Shown piece after piece: positions 1 to 5,100 of a stretch of DNA of 6,037 nucleotides. Location: positions 1 through 6,037 of the forward strand of contig USIZ01000089.1 in assembly GCA_900554855.1 (NCBI GenBank). The letters run 5' to 3'. Each line of letters opens with the position of its first letter. Positions within the stretch are counted from its first letter, which is position 1. The notes under the pieces are model-generated. The model worked only from the letters and a program-made list of their open reading frames with translations. It did no database searches and was not told where the DNA came from. A program made the translations under genes and the position numbers. The DNA is from an uncultured Eubacteriales bacterium. GTDB taxonomy: Bacteria > Bacillota > Clostridia > Oscillospirales > Oscillospiraceae.

Positions 1-749
1 TCGGAGAAGTTCTTCTCCAGGCGGTACGCCTCCAGCTCCACCAGCTGCTCGGCGAAGGAACCGGCGGCATTGGTGCCGGCGATGACGGAGTAGCTGCCCG
101 CGCTCTCGGGCACATTGTTGCTCAGATGGATGCGGAAACCGGCGGCGTCGCCGACCCAGCCGCCCTGCAGAATGGCCTGGTTATAGCCGGTGCCGTTGCC
201 CACAAAGCGCTCGTCCTTCAGCAGCAGGCCGTGGAACCAGGGCGGAATGACCACCCAGCGGCCCAGCATGGGCACATTGTGCTCATTGAGCAGCACGCCC
301 AGATCCACCAGATAGTCATAGGCGTTGGCGCTGGTCAGGGTCTGGGCGGTGATGGTGCTCCCGCTCTTGACTCCGGCGAGCAGCAGACCGGCCAGATAGT
401 TGTCGATCACGTCGTTGATGTTGTAGCTGGCTCTCTGCATGGCCGCGTCCACCACCTTGGGGTTGGACTGGGCGTTGTCGATGTCCTTCACCTGGAAATT
501 GAAGTATTTGGCCTGGTCGATCTTCAGCTCCATCATGGTGCTGTCCAGCTCCTCCGGTGCGGCCAGATCCTCGCCGGTGTAGTCGTTGATGGCGATGTCG
601 CCGATCTGGTTGATGTGGACGGTGTCGCCATAGGCGCGGATGTCGCCCTCATAGTCCCGGTTCAGCAGGGCGGAGTAGACGTGGACGTTGTCCAGGTGCT
701 CCAGCAGACGGGCGGACCATACCTCGGGAATAAAGTTGGTAAATGCCAT
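1..749 (-). CDS. Major capsid protein, P22 gp5 (coat)-like, partial at window edge
   Basis: The shell-forming coat protein of the phage head, read leftward from the ATG at 749-747; the frame stays open to base 1, so only about 249 N-terminal residues are visible and the C-terminus is missing. The protein begins MAFTNFIPEVWSARLLEHL, the characteristic opening of P22 coat-like capsid proteins of Firmicute phages. It continues with VNRDYEG-like (here LLNRDYEGDI), GDTVHINQIGDI, DQAKYFNFQVKDID and a late segment NNVPESAGSYSVIAGTNAA followed by a VELEAYRLEKNF stretch. These blocks occur in the same order in the family. An AAAGGA Shine-Dalgarno lies 11 bases upstream and is built from the last two codons and stop of the scaffold gene, so the two are probably translationally coupled. 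The protein should co-assemble with that scaffold. Judging from relatives as I remember them, some tens of residues are cut off. The family call is confident; the exact subfamily is not. Confidence 0.9.
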   Translation of the reverse strand, partial: MAFTNFIPEVWSARLLEHLDNVHVYSALLNRDYEGDIRAYGDTVHINQIGDIAINDYTGEDLAAPEELDSTMMELKIDQAKYFNFQVKDIDNAQSNPKVVDAAMQRASYNINDVIDNYLAGLLLAGVKSGSTITAQTLTSANAYDYLVDLGVLLNEHNVPMLGRWVVIPPWFHGLLLKDERFVGNGTGYNQAILQGGWVGDAAGFRIHLSNNVPESAGSYSVIAGTNAAGSFAEQLVELEAYRLEKNFS

Positions 750-757
750 GGTTCAAA

Positions 758-1324
758 TCATCCTTTCAAAGTGTTCTGGATCTCCGCCCAATGGGCGTTG
801 ATCTCACCGGGGCTCATGCCCCGCAGACTTTCCCGGTCAAAGGCCGGGGTCGGGACAGGCTCCGCCGGGGCCGCGCCCGCCATGCGGGCGGTAACGCTGT
901 CACGCACCGCGTCCCGGAAGGTGCGCTCAAACTCCGCCACCCGGGCGTGGGACTCCTCTGCCGTGGCGCCGGTGAGCCACGGGGCAAACCCGGCGGGCAG
1001 ACCCAGCCGGGTCAGCTCGTCCGCCGTGTCCACCTGGCGCTCCCGCTGTGCCTGGGCGGCGCTGCGCTCCTCCAGCGCGGCAAAGCGGGCATCATACTCC
1101 GCCTGCGCCGCACTGCGGGCCCGCTCCAGCTCCTGTGTGCGCGCCTGCTCCAACGCTTCGGCCTGCTCCCGTTCCCAGTTGGCCCGGGCCGTCTGAAGCG
1201 CGGAGGACACCTTCTTGTCAAAGGCGGACTGATAGTCCCGCCGCTGGCGCAGCAGCGTCTCAAGATCCGGCGTCTCCGCCTGAACGGCGTCCATCGGCTT
1301 GCGATCAAATCCTGTCTCTTCCAT
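758..1324 (-). CDS. Capsid scaffolding protein, DUF4355-like
   Basis: A 188-residue internal scaffold expected to guide assembly of the coat protein encoded directly downstream and then leave the procapsid. Residues 25 to about 105 are a charged, Ala/Glu/Arg-rich helix with strong coiled-coil character and no Gly or Pro. Next come LGLP and a FAPWLTGATAEE segment (about residues 113-124), then an amphipathic stretch with FRDAVRDSVTARMAG, and a short C-terminal helix ending EIQNTLKG. This layout, especially the F-P-L-x-G-x-x-x-E block followed by the F-x-x-A-V helix, is that of DUF4355 phage proteins, which sit between portal/minor head and capsid genes. The start is fixed by AAAGGAG at 1337-1331, six bases before the ATG; the same GAAAGGAGCAG string precedes the portal gene. 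The last codons and stop (AAAGGATGA) double as the capsid RBS. Assignment rests on architecture and position more than on invariant residues. Confidence 0.82.
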   Translation of the reverse strand: MEETGFDRKPMDAVQAETPDLETLLRQRRDYQSAFDKKVSSALQTARANWEREQAEALEQARTQELERARSAAQAEYDARFAALEERSAAQAQRERQVDTADELTRLGLPAGFAPWLTGATAEESHARVAEFERTFRDAVRDSVTARMAGAAPAEPVPTPAFDRESLRGMSPGEINAHWAEIQNTLKG

Positions 1325-1403
1325 TGACTGCTCCTTTCTATCCCGCCGGGTACGCTCATGCGGCCCCGGTGTTATATGTGGTTAAATGGGAAGTTCGCTG
1401 ATC

Positions 1404-2732
1404 TCACTCCTCCTCCCCCCGCTCCTCTCTCTGACGGCGCAGGTTTTCCGCCGCCTCGGCGGGGTCGCGGATGAACCAGAGCTGGCTGAGCAGGGTCTGA
1501 TCGTCCACAATGTTCTGGAGTTTGCAGACCAGATCCACCTTTTCGCTCTCGTTGATGGGCAGGTCGGGGGTGAACACCACATCCACCTGATCCTCGTCCA
1601 ACGGTGCCATGACGCCCCGGACGGTAAGCCAGTGGCTGTAAAGCGCCATGCGCTCCCGCAGTCCGCATTCCATGCGGCGCATCTTGCCCCGGGCCAGCAG
1701 ATCCATGCTGAGCAGCTTCAGCTTCAGCGCCTGACCGGAGGAATTGCCCGCAAAATTCTCGTCGGACAGATCCACCGTGAGGGTCATCTTGTGCATCTCC
1801 CGCACCAGATTGTCCGCCAACACCTGCACCTCGCTCTCGTTGAAGGTCTTCTGGATGTACTCCGCCCGGGCGTCCAGCGGCGCACCGTCGATGAACTTCT
1901 CCCGCGCCAGCTTTTGCTCGTCCCCCTCGGCCAGCGTCATGCCGAAGAACACCAGCAGCGCGTCCACAAACTTCTTTTTATCCGTCAGGCGGCTGGACAT
2001 CAGCGCGTCATAGGCGTCGATCAGCGACAGGATCTGCTCAAAATCACCCTGTCGGTCGTCATTATTGACATAGGCGATCATGGGCACCGCGCCGAACCAG
2101 TGATAGCGCACCTCGCCCACCGGCCGGAACGCACCGGCGCTCAGATCGGAGCAGACAAAGTCCCGCTCTGTGCGATCCGTGTAGACGGTGACGAAATAGT
2201 ACCGCTCGCCGGTGGTCTTTTCCCGTCTGTCCCACACCATGCCGAAGAGCTTGGCGTGCTCCACCGTGGTGTCACAGACCAGAATGCCCCGGCGGGGGTC
2301 GATCCGGGCGGAGCGGGGCATGGGATCGCTGCCGCCCGAGGCGTAGCACAGCTCCAGGCAGTCTCCCATAACGCCCATTGTCCGGCCAATGGACACGTCC
2401 ACCTCCGGGAGATGTCCCCGCTCATAACAGCGCAGAAGGGGCGCCAGCTCCACCTTCCGGCCCAGCTCGTCCACCGGGTTGGCATCGTACTTCACCGGCT
2501 GGCCCAGATAATAGCCCAGCGCAATGTCCACTACATACTTGGCGTAGTTCACCGCCACCTGCACCTCGCCCTCCCGGCAGGTGCGAAAAATGTCGTGTCT
2601 GCCCAGATAGTAGCGATCCAGCTTGTCATAGCGCGCCGCCGCCAGCTCCGCCCGGCGCACCAGATAACGCAGCACCCCCGGCGCAATGCGCTCCACATCA
2701 GGTACCTCTGAGTGGTCAAGATAAATAATCAT
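1404..2732 (-). CDS. Portal protein, SPP1 gp6 type
   Basis: This protein forms the dodecameric ring at one capsid vertex through which DNA is pumped in and out; it docks the terminase and nucleates head assembly. It is 442 residues long, normal for the SPP1 gp6 portal family. Visible family blocks are YYLGRHDI (41-48); NYAKYVVDIALGYYLGQPV (62-80); PMIAYVNNDDRQGDFEQI (217-234), followed by LIDAYDALMS; DKKKFVDALL (251-260); DLSDENFAGNSSGQALK (321-337); and TPDLPINESEKV (388-399). The tail is charged and ends REERGEEE. The ATG at 2732 follows AAAGGAG (2744-2738) by five bases. It lies 82 bases after terL and 79 bases before the scaffold. The SPP1 gp7/MuF-like minor head gene that commonly follows this portal type is missing. 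No truncation or frameshift is seen. Confidence 0.93.
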   Translation of the reverse strand: MIIYLDHSEVPDVERIAPGVLRYLVRRAELAAARYDKLDRYYLGRHDIFRTCREGEVQVAVNYAKYVVDIALGYYLGQPVKYDANPVDELGRKVELAPLLRCYERGHLPEVDVSIGRTMGVMGDCLELCYASGGSDPMPRSARIDPRRGILVCDTTVEHAKLFGMVWDRREKTTGERYYFVTVYTDRTERDFVCSDLSAGAFRPVGEVRYHWFGAVPMIAYVNNDDRQGDFEQILSLIDAYDALMSSRLTDKKKFVDALLVFFGMTLAEGDEQKLAREKFIDGAPLDARAEYIQKTFNESEVQVLADNLVREMHKMTLTVDLSDENFAGNSSGQALKLKLLSMDLLARGKMRRMECGLRERMALYSHWLTVRGVMAPLDEDQVDVVFTPDLPINESEKVDLVCKLQNIVDDQTLLSQLWFIRDPAEAAENLRRQREERGEEE

Positions 2733-2761
2733 GTCTGCTCCTTTCTTTCGTGGGACTTCCG

Positions 2762-2796
2762 AAGGCTTCCCCTTTGGGGGAAGCCTTTGAGTGCAG
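2762..2796. repeat. Perfect hairpin from a repeat-like element, terL-portal gap
   Basis: In the 82-base gap between terL and portal, AAGGCTTCCCC (2762-2772) pairs perfectly with GGGGAAGCCTT (2777-2787) across a four-base loop, an 11-bp stem followed by GAGTGCA (2790-2796). On the transcribed (minus) strand there is no U-run after the stem, so it is not a normal intrinsic terminator. The AAGGCTTC-CC arm and the GAGTGCA tail recur at the right end of the window (5971 onward and 6031-6037), which suggests a dispersed intergenic repeat family. In the mRNA it could stabilise or mark a processing point between terminase and head genes. That role is inference; the hairpin itself is seen directly. 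Confidence 0.65.
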
Positions 2797-2814
2797 CGCG
2801 GACTTTCGCCCCCC

Positions 2815-4068
2815 TCACAGCCCTCTCGGCCTCCTCGTCACTCTGCCCCGCCCCCGGTCGATGACGGTGGCGACAAAGTAGCGGATGGCATCCATACAGT
2901 GGTCATGCTCCTTGACGGGCCGATCCTCCCCGCGGTCGGCGGCAGCCGCGTCCCAGACATAGCTCTGGAACTCTTCCGCCGTGTGACGGCAGGTGTCGGC
3001 AAACAGCAGCGATCCGTCCTTGAGCAGCTCACCCACCCGGCGAATGCCGTCCCCCACCCGGTTGTCCGCCTTCAGCACCGGCCAGCCCCGGCGGCGCAGC
3101 TCCTCAATGAAGCTGGCCGCCGAGGGATCCACCACCACCGCCCGGGGCGTCACACCGTCCAGGAACACCGCCAGATCGTCGGCGTAGTCGCCGTCGGTCT
3201 TCTGCCGCCGCTCCTCCCGGCCCGACCAGTAATACTCCCCGGCGCACACCCACGCCCCGCCCGCACTGCGCCGCCACTTCAGAAACACCGTGGGGTTCTG
3301 GGTGCCGTAGTCGCAGGAGATATAGGTATCGCCCCGCAGCTCCGGCAGTTCCTTCAACAGGTGCTTCGCGGGAGAAAACCCATCGTAGACCACCCCGTCC
3401 GCCGCCCGCCACAGCCCCAGCACATAGCGCTCGTAGAACGCGCCGGTATACATCCTGCGGTAGCGCGCGCGCACCGCCTCGCTGAGCGCCGGATTGTCCT
3501 CCATGGTGAAGTGAAGGTGGAGCAGACGGCGCTCCTCCGCCCGGCGCACCCATTCCTGATAAAACCAGTGCCCCGGCCCGGCGGGGTTGCAGTTGAACCA
3601 GAACTTGCTGGCACCCACGCTGCACCGGGCCAGCGCCTGCTCCACAAAGCTGCGGGGCATCAGCGCCACCTCGTCCAGCAGCACCCCGGCCAGCGTGATG
3701 CCCTGAATGGCGGCAAAGCTGCTCTCGTCGTGACCGCCGAACAGGTAATAGTCATTGCTCCGGTTCCCGCTCCACACCGTCAGCCGGTTTTGACTGCGCT
3801 TCTCCTCAATGCGGAAAATGCCCTCCGTCCACTGGGGCAGCAGATTGGTCACATTGCGGCGCAGCGACTCCACGCTCCGCCCGCACAGGGCGAAGCACTG
3901 CCGCTCGAACCGCGTCATGCTCCACAGCAGAAAGCCCACCGCCATGCTGACGGTCTTTCCGCTGCGCACCGCCCCGTCGCACAGAATGCCGTCAAGCTCC
4001 GCTGCCCCCGGCTCCCGCCACCAGGTCATCGTCCGGCGCTGCTTCGGACTGAACGGCTGAAACTCCAT
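2815..4068 (-). CDS. terL: Terminase large subunit (packaging ATPase and nuclease)
   Basis: The motor that hydrolyses ATP to drive DNA through the portal and cuts concatemers; it acts in the cytoplasm at the portal vertex. The protein has 417 residues, usual for the PBSX/SPP1-type Terminase_3 plus C-terminal nuclease family. The ATPase domain shows the N-terminal FSPKQ motif (6-10), Walker A GAVRSGKT (32-39), Walker B VLLDE (129-133) and the coupling motif FNCNPAGPGHWF (158-169). The RNase H-fold nuclease domain shows the expected acidic residues: Asp253 in SCDYGTQNPT, Asp314 in VVVDPSAASF, and Asp389/Asp393 in DHCMDAIRYF. All key residues are intact, so it should be active. The ATG at 4068 has a purine-rich GGAGGGAGGGGAA upstream, inside the terS coding sequence. 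The start cannot easily move downstream without losing the FSPKQ segment, so the 77-base overlap with terS looks real. Confidence 0.96.
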   Translation of the reverse strand: MEFQPFSPKQRRTMTWWREPGAAELDGILCDGAVRSGKTVSMAVGFLLWSMTRFERQCFALCGRSVESLRRNVTNLLPQWTEGIFRIEEKRSQNRLTVWSGNRSNDYYLFGGHDESSFAAIQGITLAGVLLDEVALMPRSFVEQALARCSVGASKFWFNCNPAGPGHWFYQEWVRRAEERRLLHLHFTMEDNPALSEAVRARYRRMYTGAFYERYVLGLWRAADGVVYDGFSPAKHLLKELPELRGDTYISCDYGTQNPTVFLKWRRSAGGAWVCAGEYYWSGREERRQKTDGDYADDLAVFLDGVTPRAVVVDPSAASFIEELRRRGWPVLKADNRVGDGIRRVGELLKDGSLLFADTCRHTAEEFQSYVWDAAAADRGEDRPVKEHDHCMDAIRYFVATVIDRGRGRVTRRPRGL

Positions 4069-4357
4069 CGTCTTCCCCTCCCTCCAGCTCCTCCCGCAGC
4101 AGGGCGAGCAAATTGTTCTCCGGCACCTCCGCCGCCCCGTTTCCCCAGCGCTCCGGCATCCGGTGGCTCAACCACAGGGCAATGGCCGACGCGTTGGGCG
4201 GCACCTGCTTGCGGGTGCGGACGATCTTTTCGCCCTTCTCGCCCTCCTCCCGGCGCTCCTCGGTGTATGTGTAGCCGGTGGCCATCAGAAACAGCGCCCG
4301 CTCCACCAGCCGGTCCGCCTCCTCCCCGTCGGGCACCTTTCCCCTCAGAAAATCCAC
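3992..4357 (-). CDS. terS: Terminase small subunit, short form lacking a visible HTH
   Basis: The likely DNA-recognition partner of TerL. The frame has 121 codons from a GTG start at 4357; an in-frame stop at 4393-4391 limits any extension to 11 codons, none of them a usual start. The RBS is GGGGGAGGGA just upstream. Residues 13-71 carry the segment typical of the C-terminal half of Firmicute phage small terminases: ADRLVERALFLMATGYTYTEE, then a basic EKIVRTRKQVPPN, then ALWLSHRMPERWG. A helix ENNLLALLREEL (80-91) and an acidic, then Gly/Ala-rich tail follow. Many relatives have a helix-turn-helix before the VERAL block; here only about 17 residues precede it, so the specificity domain is absent or replaced. 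It is the first gene of the leftward operon, overlaps terL by 77 bases, and lies 35 bp from an SOS box. The family call rests on the short conserved block plus position next to terL. Confidence 0.8.
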   Translation of the reverse strand: MDFLRGKVPDGEEADRLVERALFLMATGYTYTEERREEGEKGEKIVRTRKQVPPNASAIALWLSHRMPERWGNGAAEVPENNLLALLREELEGGEDDGVSAVQSEAAPDDDLVAGAGGSGA

Positions 4358-4360
4358 ATC

Positions 4361-4371
4361 GTCCCTCCCCC
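4361..4371 (-). promoter_or_regulatory. terS ribosome binding site with overlapping ATG/GTG starts
   Basis: On the minus strand a GGGGGAGGGA purine tract is followed by CGATGTGG. The ATG at 4359 opens a four-codon frame that ends TGA at 4345, while the GTG at 4357, one frame over and overlapping it, opens terS. Only the GTG frame encodes a recognisable protein. The ATG could compete for ribosomes and hold terS expression low. Confidence 0.55.
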
Positions 4372-4387
4372 ATCCGTCTTCGCCCTG

Positions 4388-4421
4388 ATATTAAAACATA
4401 TGTTCGATTTGTGGAATGCAA
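4388..4421 (-). promoter_or_regulatory. Possible leftward promoter of the terS-capsid operon
   Basis: The AT-rich minus-strand segment has a TTTAAT hexamer (4395-4390) as a possible -10, and TTGCAT (4421-4416) as a possible -35 with a long 20-base spacer. An alternative -10, TATGTT, gives a 15-base spacer. Neither is canonical, so the exact promoter is uncertain. A promoter is expected here because no leftward gene lies upstream and a leftward terminator sits just behind. The SOS box overlaps either -10 choice, so bound repressor would block it. Confidence 0.35.
4393..4406 (-). promoter_or_regulatory. LexA/DinR-type SOS box upstream of terS
   Basis: On the minus strand the site reads CGAACATATGTTTT. 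The Bacillus-type LexA (DinR) operator consensus is CGAACRNRYGTTYC; this site matches 13 of 14 positions and contains the perfect inner palindrome AACATATGTT. It lies 35 bp upstream of the terS start and about 100 bp upstream of the divergent repressor start, overlapping the likely -10 of the leftward operon. LexA binding here would repress the packaging and head genes until DNA damage. The divergently encoded S24 regulator might also use it. The match is seen in sequence; regulation by LexA is inferred. Confidence 0.68.
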
Positions 4422-4423
4422 AT
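4407..4423. promoter_or_regulatory. Candidate operator: inverted repeat ATTTG-N7-CAAAT
   Basis: A 5-bp inverted repeat, ATTTG (4407-4411) and CAAAT (4419-4423), is separated by seven bases and abuts the SOS box. Its 17-bp span is typical of operators for dimeric XRE-type repressors, and it lies between the two divergent promoters where an autoregulating repressor would bind. The arms are short and AT-rich, so chance is possible. Confidence 0.3.
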
Positions 4424-4426
4424 AAC

Positions 4427-4465
4427 AAAAAAATCCCGGCCCGCATTGCATTTTGGGTCGGGATT
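4427..4465 (-). terminator. Intrinsic terminator, leftward
   Basis: On the minus strand AATCCCGACCC (4465-4455) pairs with GGGCCGGGATT (4442-4432), 10 of 11 as Watson-Crick pairs with a single mismatch, around a 12-base loop. A run of seven T (4433-4427) follows immediately. On the plus strand there is no T-run after the stem, so it works leftward only. No leftward gene is upstream of it in this window. It would therefore stop antisense transcription from the repressor-HAD side entering the head operon, or act as a leader terminator if a leftward promoter lies further right. Confidence 0.72.
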
Positions 4466-4498
4466 CGGTATTCTTTGTATAGAAACGCGCAAAAGGAG
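4453..4498 (+). promoter_or_regulatory. Possible promoter and RBS of the S24-HAD operon
   Basis: TTGGGT (4453-4458) and TATAGA (4478-4483) are the best -35/-10 pair but with a 19-base spacer; TGTATA (4476-4481) gives a 17-base spacer with a poorer -10. The TTGGGT lies over the right arm of the leftward terminator. AAAAGGAG (4491-4498) is a strong Shine-Dalgarno seven bases before the ATG at 4506. The RBS is certain in practice; the promoter hexamers are weak. Confidence 0.4.
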
Positions 4499-4505
4499 TG
4501 GCACT

Positions 4506-5087
4506 ATGGCCAACGACGAGATCCAGCACCGGCTGGAGGAGGCCTTTGCGGCCTCAGGCCTGACCCAGGCCGCGCTGAGCCGGGCCTCCGGCATCGACCG
4601 GAGCAGCATTTCACTCTACCTGAGCGGGCGCTACAAACCCAAGGCCGACAAGCTGCTGCGGCTGGCCGCCGCCTTGTCTGTGACGCCGGAATGGCTCAGC
4701 GGCATGGAGGCAAATGCCCCGGAGCCGTCGGCCCTTTTACCGGTGGCGCAGGAACTGGACGAACAGGGCGGTCTGCGCTTCACCGAGGAGCGCGTCCCCG
4801 TCCCCCGCTCATTTCTCCACGGCGGCGACAGCGGTTCCTTTTTCATTCTCCGTGTCACCGGGCTGGCCATGTACCCCCGCCTGCTGAGCGGCGACTGCCT
4901 GCTGGTGGAAAAGACCGCCGAACCAAAGGACGGCGCCATCGCCGTACTGGTGCAGGACGGCGCACTGCTGGTGCGCACCGTCTCCGGCAAAACGCTCCTG
5001 CCCGCCAACCCGGAATATCCCCCCAGAGCCCTGGATCACACTGCCCGCATTCTCGGCCGGGCGGTGATGCTGGTGCGGGCGCTGTGA
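4506..5087 (+). CDS. XRE-family repressor with S24/LexA-like domain, catalytic residues lost
   Basis: A 193-residue, two-domain transcriptional repressor of the CI/LexA-like kind. An N-terminal helix-turn-helix covers about residues 5-65, with LTQAALSRASGI then DRSSISLYLSGRYKP and the closing ALSVTPEWLSG. After a Pro/Glu-rich linker comes an S24 fold with FFILRVTGLAMYPRLLSGD (112-130), CLLVEKT, DGAIAVL and LLPANPEYPP (164-173). In active family members the first block reads G-x-S-M-x-P with the nucleophilic Ser; here it is G-L-A-M, Ala121. The general-base Lys in the later x-V-K-R strand is Arg157 (DGALLVRTV). No Ala-Gly or Cys-Gly cleavage site is evident in the linker. The fold should still dimerise but not self-cleave. 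An in-frame ATG at 4416 exists, but the start at 4506 follows a strong RBS and opens directly on the domain. It is divergent from terS and co-directional with the HAD gene 13 bp downstream. Confidence 0.9.
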   Translation: MANDEIQHRLEEAFAASGLTQAALSRASGIDRSSISLYLSGRYKPKADKLLRLAAALSVTPEWLSGMEANAPEPSALLPVAQELDEQGGLRFTEERVPVPRSFLHGGDSGSFFILRVTGLAMYPRLLSGDCLLVEKTAEPKDGAIAVLVQDGALLVRTVSGKTLLPANPEYPPRALDHTARILGRAVMLVRAL

Positions 5088-5100
5088 AAGGAGTTCTCAT

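Noticed and set aside
126..1196. Long plus-strand open frame opposite the capsid and scaffold genes
   Set aside because: Val/Gly/Gln- then Ser/Arg-rich translation with no family signature and no convincing RBS; it is antisense to the clearly recognisable capsid and scaffold frames, a usual artefact of GC-rich coding DNA.
2380..2397. Near-palindrome CCATTG-TCCGG-CCAATGG inside portal
   Set aside because: Imperfect, within conserved coding sequence (IGRTMGVMGD), and has no companion copy or regulatory context.
1386..2711. 441-codon plus-strand open frame opposite the portal gene
   Set aside because: Low-complexity His/Gln/Leu/Val-rich product exactly mirroring the portal frame, which has a full set of family motifs and a strong RBS.
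2791..4425. 544-codon plus-strand open frame opposite terL and terS
   Set aside because: Pro/Ala/His-rich translation with no domains, antisense to TerL with intact ATPase and nuclease motifs; it also runs into the AT-rich control region.
4416..4505. N-terminal extension of the S24 repressor from the ATG at 4416
   Set aside because: The extra 30 residues cover the terminator hairpin and promoter region and have no family match; the ATG at 4506 has an AAAAGGAG site and begins right at the helix-turn-helix domain.
4026..4529. 167-codon minus-strand frame through the control region and terS
   Set aside because: Gly/Arg-rich product in a different frame from the conserved TerS block; it would read through the terminator, SOS box and promoter.
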